From Saliniramus fredricksonii (lineage in GTDB: Bacteria > Pseudomonadota > Alphaproteobacteria > Rhizobiales > Beijerinckiaceae): a stretch of 64,000 nucleotides of DNA. The DNA lies in assembly GCF_900094735.1 (NCBI RefSeq), contig NZ_FMBM01000001.1:434001-498000 (forward strand), written 5' to 3'. Below, in pieces: positions 41,592 to 52,667 of the stretch; the stretch's first letter is position 1, and the number at the start of each line of letters is the position of its first letter. The notes under the pieces were generated by a model, which worked only from the letters and a program-made list of their open reading frames with translations, did not search any database and had not been told where the DNA came from. The position numbers and the translations under genes are program-made.

Positions 41592-42605
41592 ATGAGCACG
41601 AACCCGCACAATCCGATTCCCGATCTCAGCCAGGCCGTCCAGCGCGTCGATGCGAGCGCGCATGTCGGCGTGATCTGCTTCCTGCAAACCACCGCCGCCT
41701 TCTGTCTCGGCGATGGCGGCGTGCTGCTGGTGCGCGATGGCGCCGAACACCGGGTGCAGGTGCATCCCGATGGCAGCATCCTGTGTGCGACGAGCGATGG
41801 CGAGCGCCTCGTCACCGGCGGCGATGACGGGCGCGTCGCGGTCACCGGCGCCGACGGATCGACGCGCGATTTCGCCGATAGCGGCGGCACATGGATCGAT
41901 GCGCTCGCCCTGCATCATGAAGGCGGCATCGCCTGGAGCGCGGGGCGCAACGTGACCGCGCGTGATCGCAAGGGAAAGGAGAAGCGCTTCACGGCCCCCT
42001 CCTCCGCCCGCGGCCTCGCCTTCGCGCCGAAGGGTTATCGCCTCGCGGTGGCGCATTATAACGGGGTCAGCCTGTGGTACCCGAATCTGGAGAAGGAACC
42101 GGACCCGCTCGAATGGAAGGGCTCGCATCTCGACGTGACCTGGTCGCCGGACGGGCGCTTCGTCGTCACCTCCATGCAGGAGAATGCGCTGCATGGCTGG
42201 CGACTCGCGCCCGATCGCGGCCATATGCGGATGTCGGGCTATGCCGCCAAGCCGCGATCGCTCTCCTGGAGCGCCGATGGCGACATGCTCGCCACGAGCG
42301 GCGCCGATGCGGTGATCGCCTGGCCCTTCGACAGCAAGGAAGGGCCGACCGGAAAGGCCCCGCGTGAATTCGGCGTGCGCGCGGCACGCGTCACCCGGGT
42401 CGCCTGCCACCCGCATCTGCCGATCTGTGCCGCCGGCTACGAAGACGGCTGCGTCCTGCTGATTCGCGTCAGCGACGGTTCGGAGCTGCTGGTGCGCCCG
42501 GCGGTGAAGGGCAGCCGCGTCACCGCCCTCGCCTGGGACGCAGCCGGCAAGCTGCTCGCCTTCGGCTGTGATGACGGGGCAGCGGGCATTCTGCCGCTTC
42601 CGTGA
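41592..42605 (+). CDS. WD40-repeat protein
   Basis: 337 residues forming a predicted beta-propeller. Repeats with weakly conserved ends are visible (DGERLVTGGDDGRVAV, KGYRLAVAHYNGVSLW, DGRFVVTSMQENALHGW, DGDMLATSGADAVIAWPF, HLPICAAGYEDGCVLLIRV, AGKLLAFGCDDGAAGI), giving about seven blades. No signal peptide, so cytoplasmic. The partner is unknown. It begins after a long spacer and has no co-directional partner close by. Confidence 0.88.
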   Translation: MSTNPHNPIPDLSQAVQRVDASAHVGVICFLQTTAAFCLGDGGVLLVRDGAEHRVQVHPDGSILCATSDGERLVTGGDDGRVAVTGADGSTRDFADSGGTWIDALALHHEGGIAWSAGRNVTARDRKGKEKRFTAPSSARGLAFAPKGYRLAVAHYNGVSLWYPNLEKEPDPLEWKGSHLDVTWSPDGRFVVTSMQENALHGWRLAPDRGHMRMSGYAAKPRSLSWSADGDMLATSGADAVIAWPFDSKEGPTGKAPREFGVRAARVTRVACHPHLPICAAGYEDGCVLLIRVSDGSELLVRPAVKGSRVTALAWDAAGKLLAFGCDDGAAGILPLP

Positions 42606-42783
42606 GCGTTGCGGGCGGCCTGCATGGCCTCGGCCCCGCGCATGAACAATCATGGCGCAGAAACAGGCAGTAATCGTTAACGAAACTTAACACCCGCATG
42701 ACCTGCCCTGCCGCTTCCCGGAATATCCATATACGGCGATTTCATGTGGTTTTCGCATGCTGGCGCAGCTGGAGGAACATCAC

Positions 42784-44271
42784 ATGGGAATGCTCGCACG
42801 AATCGCCGGACCGCATCGCGCCGCGCAACCGGATCTGCGCGCGGCCTTCGAGAGCCTGCCCGTTGCAGTGATGATCTGCGAGACGCGCGATTTCGAGGTC
42901 GTCTACGCCAACCCGGAATCGCGCACGCTGCTGGGGCGGATCGGCCATCTTCTGAATATCGATCCAGAGAAGATCATCGGCACCTCGATCGATGTCTTCC
43001 ACAAAAATCCCGCCCATCAGCGGCGCATCCTGTCGGATCCTGGGAATCTGCCGCACAACGCCCAGATCAGGCTGGGTGACGAGTATCTCGACCTCGCCAT
43101 CTCGCCCCTGATCGATGCGCGCGGTGCCTATACACATGCCGTGCTGACCTGGTCGATCGCGACGGAAAAACGCCGCCAGCAGGATGAAGTGGCACGGCTC
43201 CTGCAGATGATCGACCGCATGCCGATCAACGTCATGACCTGTGATCCCGAGAACTTCACCATCAATTACGTCAATTCCACCAGCATCGAGACACTCTCGA
43301 AAATCGAGGAGCATCTGCCGATCAGGGCGAAGGATCTGCTGGGGCAGAATATCGACATCTTCCACAAGCGCCCGACGCATCAGCGCTCCATCCTCGCCGA
43401 TCCGGCCAACCTGCCGATCAACAGCAATATCCGCGTCGGCCCGGAAGTCCTCAATCTGCGCGTCTCGGCCATCATGTCGAAGGAGGGGCGCTATCTCGGC
43501 CCGATGCTGACCTGGAACGTCGTGACGGAGGAGGTTCGGGTGGCCGAGAGCGTCACCGAGACCTGCACCACCATGACGGGAACCGCCTCCGAGCTCGCCA
43601 GCGCTGCGGCGCAGATGACCGGGATCGCCCGCCATGCCCAGGCCATGGCCGGCACCGTCTCTGCGGCGACGGAGGAGCTCTCGGCCTCGATCAGCGAAAT
43701 CGCGACGCAGGCCGCATCGGCGGCCGATCTTTCCGGCTCGGCCAGCCAGCGCGCCGGGACCGCCGATGACATGGTGCGCGAACTGGCCCAGGTCTCGAAC
43801 CAGATCGGTTCGATCACCGAGGTCATCGCCACCATCGCCGCCCAGACCAACCTGCTGGCGCTGAACGCCACGATCGAAGCCGCGCGTGCGGGCGAGGCCG
43901 GGCGCGGCTTCGCGGTGGTCGCCGCCGAGGTCAAGGCACTGGCCGATCAGACCGCCCAGGCGACCAGCCAGATCAAGGCGCAGATCGAGACGATCCAGTC
44001 GGTTTCGGGATCAACGGCGGAGGCGATCGGCGCCATCGTCAGCGATGTCGACACCTTGCGCGGCGCTTCGAACCAGATTGCGGCAGCGGTGGAGGAGCAA
44101 TCAGCGGCGATTCGCGAGGTGACCAGCAACATGACCGGTGTCTCCGACGCGGCGCATCAGACCGGACAGGCGGCCGTTGCGATCAAGGATGTCTCCGCCT
44201 CACTCGATTCGGACGCGCATCGCTTCAAGGACGTGATCGACGCCTTCGTGAACCGGCGCGGGAAGAAGTGA
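42784..44271 (+). CDS. Soluble methyl-accepting chemotaxis protein with two PAS domains
   Basis: 495 residues without transmembrane helices. Two homologous PAS-like domains (about 10-135 and 136-255) share the pattern [22 protein letters not shown] and [22 protein letters not shown], suggesting internal duplication. The MCP signalling domain (about 265-495) has the conserved tip [38 protein letters not shown]. The ATG at 42784 has GGAGGA seven bases upstream; the Met at 42757 is an alternative. Likely a cytoplasmic sensor of redox, light or internal ligand; it lies upstream of the bphO-bphP pair. Confidence 0.93.
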   Translation: MGMLARIAGPHRAAQPDLRAAFESLPVAVMICETRDFEVVYANPESRTLLGRIGHLLNIDPEKIIGTSIDVFHKNPAHQRRILSDPGNLPHNAQIRLGDEYLDLAISPLIDARGAYTHAVLTWSIATEKRRQQDEVARLLQMIDRMPINVMTCDPENFTINYVNSTSIETLSKIEEHLPIRAKDLLGQNIDIFHKRPTHQRSILADPANLPINSNIRVGPEVLNLRVSAIMSKEGRYLGPMLTWNVVTEEVRVAESVTETCTTMTGTASELASAAAQMTGIARHAQAMAGTVSAATEELSASISEIATQAASAADLSGSASQRAGTADDMVRELAQVSNQIGSITEVIATIAAQTNLLALNATIEAARAGEAGRGFAVVAAEVKALADQTAQATSQIKAQIETIQSVSGSTAEAIGAIVSDVDTLRGASNQIAAAVEEQSAAIREVTSNMTGVSDAAHQTGQAAVAIKDVSASLDSDAHRFKDVIDAFVNRRGKK

Positions 44272-44424
44272 GCAGCAACGATGCATGATCCCCGCTGCGC
44301 AGGGCTGCGTTGACGTCGATTTGCGCATATGTGTCATAAAAATCGATTGCGCCACAGGCAGGCAAACATGTAACGTGAAGGATAGCGGATCCGTAAGCAC
44401 AATCATAAATATAAGAAATGATAC

Positions 44425-45051
44425 ATGCCGAACGCACCAGGTCGCGGAAAGCCCAAACAGCTCAGTCTTGCTCTTCGGCGTGTCACGCGAAGCCTGCATG
44501 ACGTTTCCGAGGAACGCTTCGACACGCTGAGCCGGCTGGCACCCGAAAGGATCGCCACGCATCTCGCCATGATGACGCGGATGCTGCTCGCCTGGCACGC
44601 GGCGGCAACAGGCAACCGCGCGGCGAACAGCGTGCCGCGTGTTCTCGCCCGCGCCATGGCCGGACACGAAGCTGCGGTCAGTGCCGCCGATGGCGCATCC
44701 CCGCCGCTCCTGCCCGTGCCGCTGGCACGTTTCACCCTCATGAATCGCGCCGAGGCGATCGGCAGTGCCTACACGATCTGCGGCGCCGCATTGGGGCTGC
44801 GCCCCGCCCTGCGCAGTGCCGCCCCGTCCGGGCCGGAGGAACAGCAGCGCATGGAAGGCCTGGCTTGTGCGGGTGCAGCGATGCAGCAGCGCTGGCGCGG
44901 CATGCGCAGGGCGATCGATCTGTGGGGGCTCGAGCATCCGCACATGCAGGCCGATGTGCTTGCCGGTGCCTGCACGGCCTTTTGCGTGGCCCTGACGATC
45001 CTCGATGCGATGGTCGAACAGAACATGATGGAGGCGTCGCGCCATGCCTGA
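44425..45051 (+). CDS. bphO: Heme oxygenase supplying biliverdin to the phytochrome
   Basis: 208 residues related to bacterial heme oxygenases. The N-terminal LRRVTRSLHDVSEERFDTL holds the probable proximal His, and AEAIGSAYTICGAALGLR corresponds to the distal helix (GxxYxxxGxxLG) of the family. Heme oxygenase opens heme to biliverdin. The last eight bases overlap bphP, so the two are translationally coupled. Similarity outside the two motifs is weak by eye, so the neighbour adds much of the confidence. Confidence 0.82.
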   Translation: MPNAPGRGKPKQLSLALRRVTRSLHDVSEERFDTLSRLAPERIATHLAMMTRMLLAWHAAATGNRAANSVPRVLARAMAGHEAAVSAADGASPPLLPVPLARFTLMNRAEAIGSAYTICGAALGLRPALRSAAPSGPEEQQRMEGLACAGAAMQQRWRGMRRAIDLWGLEHPHMQADVLAGACTAFCVALTILDAMVEQNMMEASRHA

Positions 45052-47917
45052 ACGCGACAACCGCGCCGCCATGGTCCCGCAGCTCGGAGATCGGGAGGGG
45101 CTGGAGCGCCATATCGCCATCTGCGAAGCCGAGCCGATCACCTTCCCCGGACGCGTCCAGTCCTTCGGCGCCCTGCTGGCCTTTGATCCGACGGACGGGC
45201 GGCTGCATTACTGGTCGGAGAATGCCGGTGCCTGGCTGGGGCGCGATCCGGTGCCCGGATGCGTGCTCGCGGATCTCCTGCCCGCCCCGGCGATCGCCCG
45301 GATCATGGAGATGCTCTCCTGCGAGCATTACGCGCCGACGAATTTCACCTCTGTGGCGCGTTTCGACAATCACGTGAACGATGCCGTGGTGCATCAGATC
45401 GACGACCTGGCCGTGGTCGAATTGCTGCCTGCGGGGGCGGCCCTCGAGGCCGCGCAGAGCGTCTCCGCCGCACAGGCCGCGCTGGCGCGCCTGCGCGCGA
45501 CCGAGGGGCTCGACGACCTGCTCGCCGCGACCGCACGGGAATGGCGCGCGCTCACTGGCTATGACCGGGTGATGGTCTATCGCTTCGATGAAGACGGCCA
45601 CGGCGCCGTCGTGGCCGAATCCTGCGATCCGCAGCGCGAATCCTTCCTCGGGTTGCATTACCCGGCGAGCGATATCCCCAGCCAGGCGCGCCGGATGTAT
45701 CTGCTGCAGCGGGTGCGGATGATTCCTGATATCCACGCCCCGACGCTGACCCTGCACGCAACCGATTTCATGGCGCGCTCATCGACGGGGGAGGCGGAAG
45801 GCGCGTCCGGCGCGGGGCTCGACATGACCTACGCCGTTCTGCGCGCGGTCTCGCCCTATCATCTGGCCTATCTCGACAATATGGGCGTGCGCGCCACGCT
45901 CGTCGTCTCGCTGATCCGTGACGGCGCGCTCTGGGGCATGGTGGTGTGCCACCATGACGCACCGCGCATGGTCGACAGCACCCTGCGCGGATTGTGCGAC
46001 ATGCTCGGCCAGAGCCTTTCGGAGATGATCGCCACGCGCAGTGCGGTCGACCATCAGCGGGCGATGGCGCAGCGTGCCGAGGCGCTGCGCAAGGTCGAAA
46101 CCGCCCTGGATGAAGCCGGGCGTCTGAGCGACGCATTGAAGGCGGTCGCACCGGACCTGCTCGCCGTCATGCAGGCCGGAGGGGTCTATTGCAATTTCGG
46201 TGGCGCCGGCCTGCTGCTCGGCGAGACGCCGCCCGAGCGCGATTGCAAGGCGATCCTTCAGGCCATGGCGCAGAAACAGACCGGGCAGGGCCGCCATCAC
46301 GGCGGCACGCATTGCCTGCCGGAGGCCGATCCGCGCTTCGAATCCGTGCGGCTGGTCGCATCGGGGGCTTACGTCATACCAACCCCCAACACGCCGCTCG
46401 ACGGTCTCGTCTTCTTCCGGCCGGAGCGCACGCAGGAAGTCGCCTGGGGCGGGGATCCCAACCATCCCGTCCATATCGACGAGGCGTCCGGAAAGCTTGG
46501 CCCGCGCCGCTCCTTCGCGGCCTGGATCGAGGTGGTGCGCGGACAAAGCAAGCGTTGGGATGATGTCGATGCGCGCATGGCGGAGCTTTTGCGCCGCAGC
46601 CTGGTGAGCGCGCTTTTGCGCATCACCGAGGAGCATGTCGCCTTTCTCGGCCAGCACGAGAGCGAAACCGGGCTGATGACGCGCAGTGCCCTGGAGGCGC
46701 GCCTGCGGCGCATCACGGCGGCGGCGCCGCAGGCGCATGTGGGCGTGATGCTGATCGCCGTGAAACAGCGCGAAGCCGTCGCCGCGCGGCACGGAGCCGG
46801 GGCTGCCATCGCCCTCGATCGGCTGATGCGCGAGAATATCGGGCCGGCGCTCACCCGCACGGATCATCTCGGGCGCTATGATGACGATACGCTGATGCTG
46901 GTGGCGCGCCGTGATTCACCGGAAGCCCTGCGCATGCTCGCGCGCAGCATCATCGAAATGGGGCGCAAGCCGGTGGAGATCAATGGTTACCAGCATACGC
47001 CGCTCATCCGTGTGGGGACGGCATTCTGCCCCGAAGTGCCTCCCGCCGAGGCACCGGCAATCGCCATGCGGGCGCTGCGCGAGGCCAGAGACGACAACCG
47101 CAGGCGAATCGTCTTCGGCGCGCCGACAGGCCCCGATTCCGGTCCGTCACACGCGGAACTGATGCTGGAAATCGGCCCGGCACTGGCGCGTGGCGAGATC
47201 AGGGCCGTGTTCCAGCCCCTCGTCGATATCCGGAGCGGGCGCGTGCGTGGCCTTGAGGCGCTCGCCCGGTTCGAAAGCCCGACCCATGGCCCCGTCAGCC
47301 CGGCCCGCTTCATTCCAGCCGCCGTGGAAGCCGGCCAGATCTTTCTGCTGACCACGACCATGATTGATCTCGCCCTGCGCGTCGCGGCGCCGCTCATCCG
47401 TGACGGCAAGATCGATTTCGTCAGCGTCAATCTCGATGCGGCGGCGCTCGCCCGGCGCAGCATATCCGCCGTGGCCCGCTCGGCGCTGGATGCGCATGGC
47501 CTGCCTTATCACCATCTCGTTCTGGAGGTCACCGAGACCTCGATGTGTTCGCAGGAAGCGGTCGAGGCGCTCCGGCAGCTACAGGCGGAGGGGATGAAGA
47601 TCGCGCTGGATGATTTCGGCGCGGGCTATTCCTCGCTCGGCGAACTCGCGCGCCTGCCGGCGGATATCGTCAAGATCGACCGCAAGCTGGTCAGCGGCAT
47701 CGGCACGCAGCCGCGCGTGACGGCGATCTTCTCCGCCGTGCGCAACCTCGTCGCCAGCCTCGGAATCGCCTGTATTGCCGAGGGTATCGAGACACGCGAG
47801 GAATGCGATGCTCTTGCGGACGAGGACCTTTTCGCAGTGCAGGGGTATTATTTCGCCCGCCCCATGAATGCCGAGGCTCTGGCGGCCTTCATCGGGAAGG
47901 CGGGCCGGGAATCGTGA
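45044..47917 (+). CDS. bphP: Bacteriophytochrome with degenerate GGDEF and EAL domains
   Basis: 957-residue red/far-red photoreceptor. PAS domain with bilin-binding Cys27 ([14 protein letters not shown]), GAF domain with [13 protein letters not shown] (about 207) and the His of [18 protein letters not shown], and PHY domain with the tongue motif [21 protein letters not shown] domain whose signature reads RYDDD and is probably inactive as a cyclase is followed by an EAL domain. The EAL domain keeps GLEALARF (Glu738), [22 protein letters not shown] and CIAEGIET, as in active c-di-GMP phosphodiesterases. Expected output is light-dependent c-di-GMP breakdown. It overlaps bphO. Confidence 0.96.
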   Translation: MPERDNRAAMVPQLGDREGLERHIAICEAEPITFPGRVQSFGALLAFDPTDGRLHYWSENAGAWLGRDPVPGCVLADLLPAPAIARIMEMLSCEHYAPTNFTSVARFDNHVNDAVVHQIDDLAVVELLPAGAALEAAQSVSAAQAALARLRATEGLDDLLAATAREWRALTGYDRVMVYRFDEDGHGAVVAESCDPQRESFLGLHYPASDIPSQARRMYLLQRVRMIPDIHAPTLTLHATDFMARSSTGEAEGASGAGLDMTYAVLRAVSPYHLAYLDNMGVRATLVVSLIRDGALWGMVVCHHDAPRMVDSTLRGLCDMLGQSLSEMIATRSAVDHQRAMAQRAEALRKVETALDEAGRLSDALKAVAPDLLAVMQAGGVYCNFGGAGLLLGETPPERDCKAILQAMAQKQTGQGRHHGGTHCLPEADPRFESVRLVASGAYVIPTPNTPLDGLVFFRPERTQEVAWGGDPNHPVHIDEASGKLGPRRSFAAWIEVVRGQSKRWDDVDARMAELLRRSLVSALLRITEEHVAFLGQHESETGLMTRSALEARLRRITAAAPQAHVGVMLIAVKQREAVAARHGAGAAIALDRLMRENIGPALTRTDHLGRYDDDTLMLVARRDSPEALRMLARSIIEMGRKPVEINGYQHTPLIRVGTAFCPEVPPAEAPAIAMRALREARDDNRRRIVFGAPTGPDSGPSHAELMLEIGPALARGEIRAVFQPLVDIRSGRVRGLEALARFESPTHGPVSPARFIPAAVEAGQIFLLTTTMIDLALRVAAPLIRDGKIDFVSVNLDAAALARRSISAVARSALDAHGLPYHHLVLEVTETSMCSQEAVEALRQLQAEGMKIALDDFGAGYSSLGELARLPADIVKIDRKLVSGIGTQPRVTAIFSAVRNLVASLGIACIAEGIETREECDALADEDLFAVQGYYFARPMNAEALAAFIGKAGRES

Positions 47918-48121
47918 ACCCTCGCCGGCAAACCGGCGCAGGCACACAGGCGGACACGTCCGATCCGGATCGGCAAGCGTATGTCATACAGACTTTGACG
48001 TCATCAGCTTGCGCGGCTAAGTCTTGCGTCACCCTCGAAGGCGCGGATCACTCTGCGTCGCCCTTGCGGGGACGATCGGTCGATATGGCCTGCCGGTCGG
48101 CTTGTGAAGAATGGTGGTCTC

Positions 48122-50065
48122 ATGCCTGTCGAAACTCCGCTCCTCGATACGATCCGCGACCCGCGCGACCTGCGCAAGCTGTCCGAAGACAAGCTGCGGC
48201 AGGTCTCCGACGAACTGCGTTCGGAGACGATCGATGCCGTCTCCGTCACGGGCGGGCATCTGGGCGCCGGGCTCGGCGTGATCGAACTGACGGTCGCCCT
48301 GCATCACGTCTTCGACACCCCCGACGACCGGCTGATCTGGGATGTCGGCCACCAGGCCTATCCGCACAAGATCCTGACCGGGCGCCGCGATCGCATCCGC
48401 ACCCTGCGTACGGGTGGCGGCCTCTCCGGCTTCACCAAGCGGGCGGAGAGCGCATACGATCCGTTCGGCGCGGCGCATTCCTCCACCTCGATCTCCGCTG
48501 GCCTCGGCATGGCGGTGGGGCGTGATCTCGACGGGCGCAAGAACAATGTCGTGGCCGTGATCGGCGATGGCGCGATGTCGGCGGGCATGGCCTATGAGGC
48601 GATGAACAATGCCGGCGCCATGCATTCGCGCCTGATCGTCATCCTCAACGACAACGACATGTCGATCGCGCCCCCGGTGGGCGCCATGTCGGCCTATCTC
48701 GCGCGGCTGGTTTCCGGGCGCACCTATCGCTCGATCCGCGAGACCGCCAAGCAGCTCACCCGCCGCCTGCCCAAGTTCTTCAGCGAGAAGGCGGCGAAGG
48801 CCGAGGAATATGCGCGCGGGTTCTGGACCGGCGGCACCATGTTCGAGGAGATGGGCTTCTACTATGTCGGCCCGATCGACGGGCACAATCTCGACCACCT
48901 CCTGCCCGTGCTCAAGAATGTCCGCGACATGGAAACCGGCCCGATCCTCGTCCATGTGGTGACCCAGAAGGGCAAGGGTTATGCACCGGCGGAAGCTTCC
49001 GCCGACAAGTATCACGGCGTGGTCAAGTTCGACGTGGTGACCGGAACGCAGTCCAAGCCGAAGGCGAATGCGCCGGCCTTCACCAAGGTCTTCGGCGAGA
49101 GCCTGATCCGGGAGGCCGAGGCCGATGACAAGGTCGTGGCGATCACCGCCGCGATGCCGTCGGGCACGGGTATCGACATGTTCGCCAAGGCCTTCCCCGG
49201 GCGCACCTACGATGTCGGCATTGCCGAGCAGCATGCGGTGACCTTCGCCGCCGGGCTGGCGACGGAGGGCTACAGGCCGTTCTGCGCGATCTATTCCACC
49301 TTCCTGCAACGCGCCTATGACCAGATCGTGCACGATGTCGCGATCCAGAACCTGCCGGTGCGCTTCGCCCTCGACCGGGCCGGCCTCGTGGGCGCGGACG
49401 GGCCGACCCATGCCGGCTCCTTCGACATCGCCTATCTGGGCTGCCTGCCCAATTTCACCATCATGGCCGCCGCCGACGAGGCCGAGCTCGTGCATATGGT
49501 CGCCACCGCCGTGGCGCATGATACGGGCCCCATCGCCTTCCGCTATCCGCGCGGCGAGGGTGTCGGTGTCGACATGCCCGAGAAGGGCGTGCCGCTCGAA
49601 ATCGGCAAGGGGCGGATCGTCAAGCAGGGCAGCCGCATCGCCATCCTGTCACTCGGCACGCGCCTGAAGGAAGCCCTGGGCGCGGCAGAAGACCTCGACG
49701 CGCGCGGGCTGTCCACCACCGTCGCCGATGCCCGTTTCGCCAAACCGCTCGACGAGGAACTCGTGCTGCGGCTCGCCCGCGAACACGAGGTGCTGATCAC
49801 CGTCGAGGAAGGCTCGATCGGCGGGTTCGGCTCCTTCGTGCTGCATTGCCTGGCCGCCAATGGCGCACTGGATAGCGGCCTCAAGGTGCGCCCCATGGTG
49901 CTGCCCGACATCTTCATCGACCAGGACAAGCCCGACGCCATGTATGCGCAGGCCGGCCTTGATGCCGATGCGATCGTCGCGAAGGTCTTTGCGGCGCTCG
50001 GTCGGGATGCGGATGGCAGGGACGCGGATGGCCTGGAAGCCGGCGGGCGCGCGAAGATCGGCTGA
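48122..50065 (+). CDS. dxs: 1-deoxy-D-xylulose-5-phosphate synthase
   Basis: First enzyme of the MEP isoprenoid pathway, joining pyruvate and glyceraldehyde-3-phosphate with thiamine diphosphate. 647 residues, normal. Motifs: [17 protein letters not shown], the ThDP motif [30 protein letters not shown], and the transketolase pyrimidine domain with [27 protein letters not shown]. The tail contains a short DG-repeat ([15 protein letters not shown]). An upstream GTG at 48104 is possible. It is followed closely by an enoyl-CoA hydratase gene. Confidence 0.98.
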   Translation: MPVETPLLDTIRDPRDLRKLSEDKLRQVSDELRSETIDAVSVTGGHLGAGLGVIELTVALHHVFDTPDDRLIWDVGHQAYPHKILTGRRDRIRTLRTGGGLSGFTKRAESAYDPFGAAHSSTSISAGLGMAVGRDLDGRKNNVVAVIGDGAMSAGMAYEAMNNAGAMHSRLIVILNDNDMSIAPPVGAMSAYLARLVSGRTYRSIRETAKQLTRRLPKFFSEKAAKAEEYARGFWTGGTMFEEMGFYYVGPIDGHNLDHLLPVLKNVRDMETGPILVHVVTQKGKGYAPAEASADKYHGVVKFDVVTGTQSKPKANAPAFTKVFGESLIREAEADDKVVAITAAMPSGTGIDMFAKAFPGRTYDVGIAEQHAVTFAAGLATEGYRPFCAIYSTFLQRAYDQIVHDVAIQNLPVRFALDRAGLVGADGPTHAGSFDIAYLGCLPNFTIMAAADEAELVHMVATAVAHDTGPIAFRYPRGEGVGVDMPEKGVPLEIGKGRIVKQGSRIAILSLGTRLKEALGAAEDLDARGLSTTVADARFAKPLDEELVLRLAREHEVLITVEEGSIGGFGSFVLHCLAANGALDSGLKVRPMVLPDIFIDQDKPDAMYAQAGLDADAIVAKVFAALGRDADGRDADGLEAGGRAKIG

Positions 50066-50072
50066 GAATGCG

Positions 50073-50879
50073 ATGAGCATGCTTTCGCCCGGCGCCACCG
50101 ATCCCGAAATGCTCTTCACCGTCGCAGACGGCATCGCCCGGGTGGTATTCAACCGGCCCCGGGCGATGAATGCTTTCACCTATGCCATGTATGACCGGCT
50201 GGTGGAGATCTGCGAGGCTGTGAATGCCGATCCCGCCATCCGGGTGATGCTGCTCTCGGGCGCGGGCGGCCAGGCCTTCGCAGCCGGCACCGATATATCC
50301 CAGTTCCGGAACATGTCCGGGCGCGACGACGCGCTCGCCTATGAAGAACATATGGACCGGGTGTTTTCCACGCTGGAGACCTGCCGCGTGCCGACCATCG
50401 CCGTGATCACCGGGGCGGTGACGGGCGGGGGCGCGGCGATCGCATCCTGCTGCGATATCCGCATCGCCAGCGCCGATATGCGCTTCGGTTTCCCCATCGC
50501 GCGCACCCTCGGCAATTGCCTCTCGGTGCGCACCATCGAGCGTGTGGTGGCATTGATCGGCGAGGCGCGCACCAGGCAGATCCTCTATTCATCCGAATTG
50601 ATGGATGCGGATCAGGCGCTCGCGGCGGGGTTCGTCACGCAGATCCTGCCCGATCACGCCGCGCTCGAAGCCCGCGCCGAGGCGCTCGCCGCGCGAATCG
50701 CGCAAAACGCGCCGCTGACGCTCTCGGCCACCAAGGAAGCCTTGGCGCGGCTGCGGGCCGGCCCGGCAAAGCCCGGAGCCGATGACGATCTAATCCTGCG
50801 CTGTTATCTCAGCGATGATTTCCGCGAGGGCATGGAGGCCTTCCTCGCCAAGCGCAAGCCACGTTTTCGCGGGCAATGA
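50073..50879 (+). CDS. Enoyl-CoA hydratase/isomerase family protein
   Basis: 268-residue crotonase-fold protein. RPRAMNAFTYAMYDRL and the oxyanion-hole segments QAFAAGTDISQF and ITGAVTGGGAAIASCCDIRIAS are clear; DMRFGFPIARTLGNCLS follows. The usual catalytic Glu pair of true hydratases is not obvious, so hydration, isomerisation or hydrolysis cannot be distinguished. It starts 8 bases after dxs and is convergent with a GntR regulator (12-base gap). Confidence 0.88.
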   Translation: MSMLSPGATDPEMLFTVADGIARVVFNRPRAMNAFTYAMYDRLVEICEAVNADPAIRVMLLSGAGGQAFAAGTDISQFRNMSGRDDALAYEEHMDRVFSTLETCRVPTIAVITGAVTGGGAAIASCCDIRIASADMRFGFPIARTLGNCLSVRTIERVVALIGEARTRQILYSSELMDADQALAAGFVTQILPDHAALEARAEALAARIAQNAPLTLSATKEALARLRAGPAKPGADDDLILRCYLSDDFREGMEAFLAKRKPRFRGQ

Positions 50880-50891
50880 CCGGGAGCCGGC

Positions 50892-51629
50892 TCAGCCGGC
50901 CCGCAGATTGCGACCGGTTTGCTTCCCGGCTGTCGCGCCCGGCTCCTTCACCGGCTCTGCGCGGTCTTCACTGCCCGCCTGCTCGGCGGCGACGAAGACG
51001 TTGCTCGCGGCCATGATATGCGCATGCATCACCGCTTCGGCCCAATCCGCATCCCGGGATCCGATGGCGGTGACGAGATCGAAATGGTCGAAATCGCTGC
51101 GCTGGGCATCGCGATCCCCGAAACTGGCATAGGCCTGAACCAGAAAACCGACATGCATGAGATTGGCTGCCGTGCGGTAGAGGTGGCTGTTGCCACTCAG
51201 TTCGAGAATCAACAGATGGAAGGCGCGGTTACGCTCCGAACGCCGGGTCCCGCCTTCGCCGGTCACCCCTTCGCGGGCGATGGCTTCGGCCATGCGTGAC
51301 AGACGCAAGGTATCCGCTTTGCCGGCATTGCGGGCAGCGAGACGGGCGCCCATCGCTTCGAGCCGTGCGCGAACCTCGTAGATCTGGCGCGCCTCCTCCG
51401 GGCTCCACGCCTTCACCACGGCCCCGATATGCGAGGCCATGTCGATGAAGCCGTCACTCGCCAGCCTTTGCAGGGCCGCGCGGACCGGCGTACGGCTGAC
51501 GGAGAGCCGCTCGGCCAGCATTTCCTCCGTGATCCGTGAACCGACCGGAAAGGCACCCGAGATGATCGCCGAGCGGATCTCGTCATAGACCCGCTCCATA
51601 GCCGTGAGACGCATGTTCCCCTTCATCAC
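50892..51629 (-). CDS. GntR-family (FadR/FCD subgroup) transcriptional regulator
   Basis: 245 residues. The N-terminal winged helix (VYDEIRSAIISGAFPVGSRITEEMLAERLSVSRTPVRAALQRLASDGFI) is followed by an all-helical FCD ligand domain (about 90-220) with metal-binding-type residues in RAFHLLILELSGNSHL and MHAHIMAA. The effector is probably a small carboxylate. A perfect 13-base palindrome lies 13 bases upstream of the start and is a candidate autoregulatory operator. Confidence 0.93.
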   Translation of the reverse strand: MMKGNMRLTAMERVYDEIRSAIISGAFPVGSRITEEMLAERLSVSRTPVRAALQRLASDGFIDMASHIGAVVKAWSPEEARQIYEVRARLEAMGARLAARNAGKADTLRLSRMAEAIAREGVTGEGGTRRSERNRAFHLLILELSGNSHLYRTAANLMHVGFLVQAYASFGDRDAQRSDFDHFDLVTAIGSRDADWAEAVMHAHIMAASNVFVAAEQAGSEDRAEPVKEPGATAGKQTGRNLRAG

Positions 51630-51641
51630 TCCACACTACCC

Positions 51642-51654
51642 TGTGATGATCACA
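51642..51654. promoter_or_regulatory. Palindrome upstream of the GntR gene, candidate operator
   Basis: TGTGAT-G-ATCACA is a perfect inverted repeat around a central G, 13 bases before the gntR ATG. GntR/FCD regulators often bind such short dyads in their own promoters. Confidence 0.5.
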
Positions 51655-51720
51655 AACGCCATGATGCATGACCCGAGCGGGATATAGCCGAGATTCCGGT
51701 CTGCGTGGAAGGGGCTTGTG

Positions 51721-52338
51721 TCACCCGCGTAGCAACGCCTCGATCGCCGTGATCACATGCGGATGTTCCGGCACCGTCGTCGTCGCGAAGACGGCTTCGA
51801 TGTCGCCGTCGGGAGCGATGAGATATTTGTGAAAATTCCAGCGCGGCGTCTCGCCGGGGCGGACCTCCCGGGCCCAGCGATAGAAGGGATGCGCCTCGGC
51901 GCCTGTGACCTGGCTGATCGCCGTGAGCGGGAAATCGATGCCGAACCGAGCCTCGCAGAAGGCCGCGACATCCGCATTGGAGGCGAGTTCCTGGCGAAAA
52001 TCATTCGATGGCACGCCGATCACGACAAGCCCGGCATCGCGATAGCGGGCATGGAGATTCTGCAGGCCCTCGTATTGCGCCGTGAACCCGCAACGCGAGG
52101 CGGTGTTCACAACGAGGATCGGGCGTCCGCGAAACCGCTGCAGATCGAGCCTGTCGCCATTGATGGTCTCGAAGGAGAAACTGTGTGCGTTTCGTCGCGA
52201 CATTGCCGGCCCGGACGATGCGGGTTCGGCCAGAACGGAACCGCGCGCGGCGGCAAGCAAGCCGAAGCCGGCCAGGATGCCACTGCCCAGAAGCTCCCGG
52301 CGATTGATCGCCCCTCGCCTGCGCCTGCCTGCAACCAT
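51721..52338 (-). CDS. Exported glutathione peroxidase-like protein (Cys type)
   Basis: 205 residues. The N-terminus (RRRRGAINRRELLGSGILAG) looks like a twin-arginine signal. The thioredoxin-fold core has the peroxidatic Cys in NTASRCGFTAQYEGLQ, then GVPSNDFRQELAS, FPLTAISQVTGAEAHPFYRW and WNFHKYLIAPDG, all Gpx signatures. The catalytic residue is Cys, not selenocysteine. Probably reduces lipid or hydrogen peroxides in the periplasm, using thioredoxin-like donors. Confidence 0.93.
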   Translation of the reverse strand: MVAGRRRRGAINRRELLGSGILAGFGLLAAARGSVLAEPASSGPAMSRRNAHSFSFETINGDRLDLQRFRGRPILVVNTASRCGFTAQYEGLQNLHARYRDAGLVVIGVPSNDFRQELASNADVAAFCEARFGIDFPLTAISQVTGAEAHPFYRWAREVRPGETPRWNFHKYLIAPDGDIEAVFATTTVPEHPHVITAIEALLRG

Positions 52339-52424
52339 GATCGACGCTCCCCGCTATCGCCTTTCCGCCACGATGATATGGCGCGCCTGCGCGCGGGTTC
52401 CAGGGGTCTTGGCCGCAACCGGCC

Positions 52425-52667
52425 TCAGCCCGTCACCGAATAGGCGAGTATGACGAGCCCGATGCAGCACAGCGTCCAGGCCAGGGCCCCGCGTGCCGCA
52501 TGCAGCCGCACGGTGCGATCGAGCCGTGCCTCGGCATCCTCGTCCCAGCCGAAAGCCGCACCGGCGCTGTCGGCGAGATTGCGCAGGGTCGCGACGCGGG
52601 CCTGAACGGAATGCGGCCGGCGATGCTGATCGAAACGATCAGGATATGGCCCGGAATCGTGGGACAT
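52425..52667 (-). CDS. Small hypothetical membrane protein
   Basis: 80 residues. An N-terminal charged region (SGPYPDRFDQHRRPHSVQARVATLRNLADSAGAAFGW) is followed by one C-terminal transmembrane helix (ALAWTLCCIGLVILAYSVTG). The ATG follows GGAGTAGAATCC, a usable Shine-Dalgarno. I do not recognise the family. It is upstream of the peroxidase gene on the same strand by 86 bases. Confidence 0.6.
   Translation of the reverse strand: MSHDSGPYPDRFDQHRRPHSVQARVATLRNLADSAGAAFGWDEDAEARLDRTVRLHAARGALAWTLCCIGLVILAYSVTG

Noticed and set aside
44272-44424. PpsR/CrtJ-type site (TGT-N12-ACA) upstream of bphO
   Set aside because: TGT and ACA triplets are present in the AT-rich spacer but not at the required 12-base spacing.
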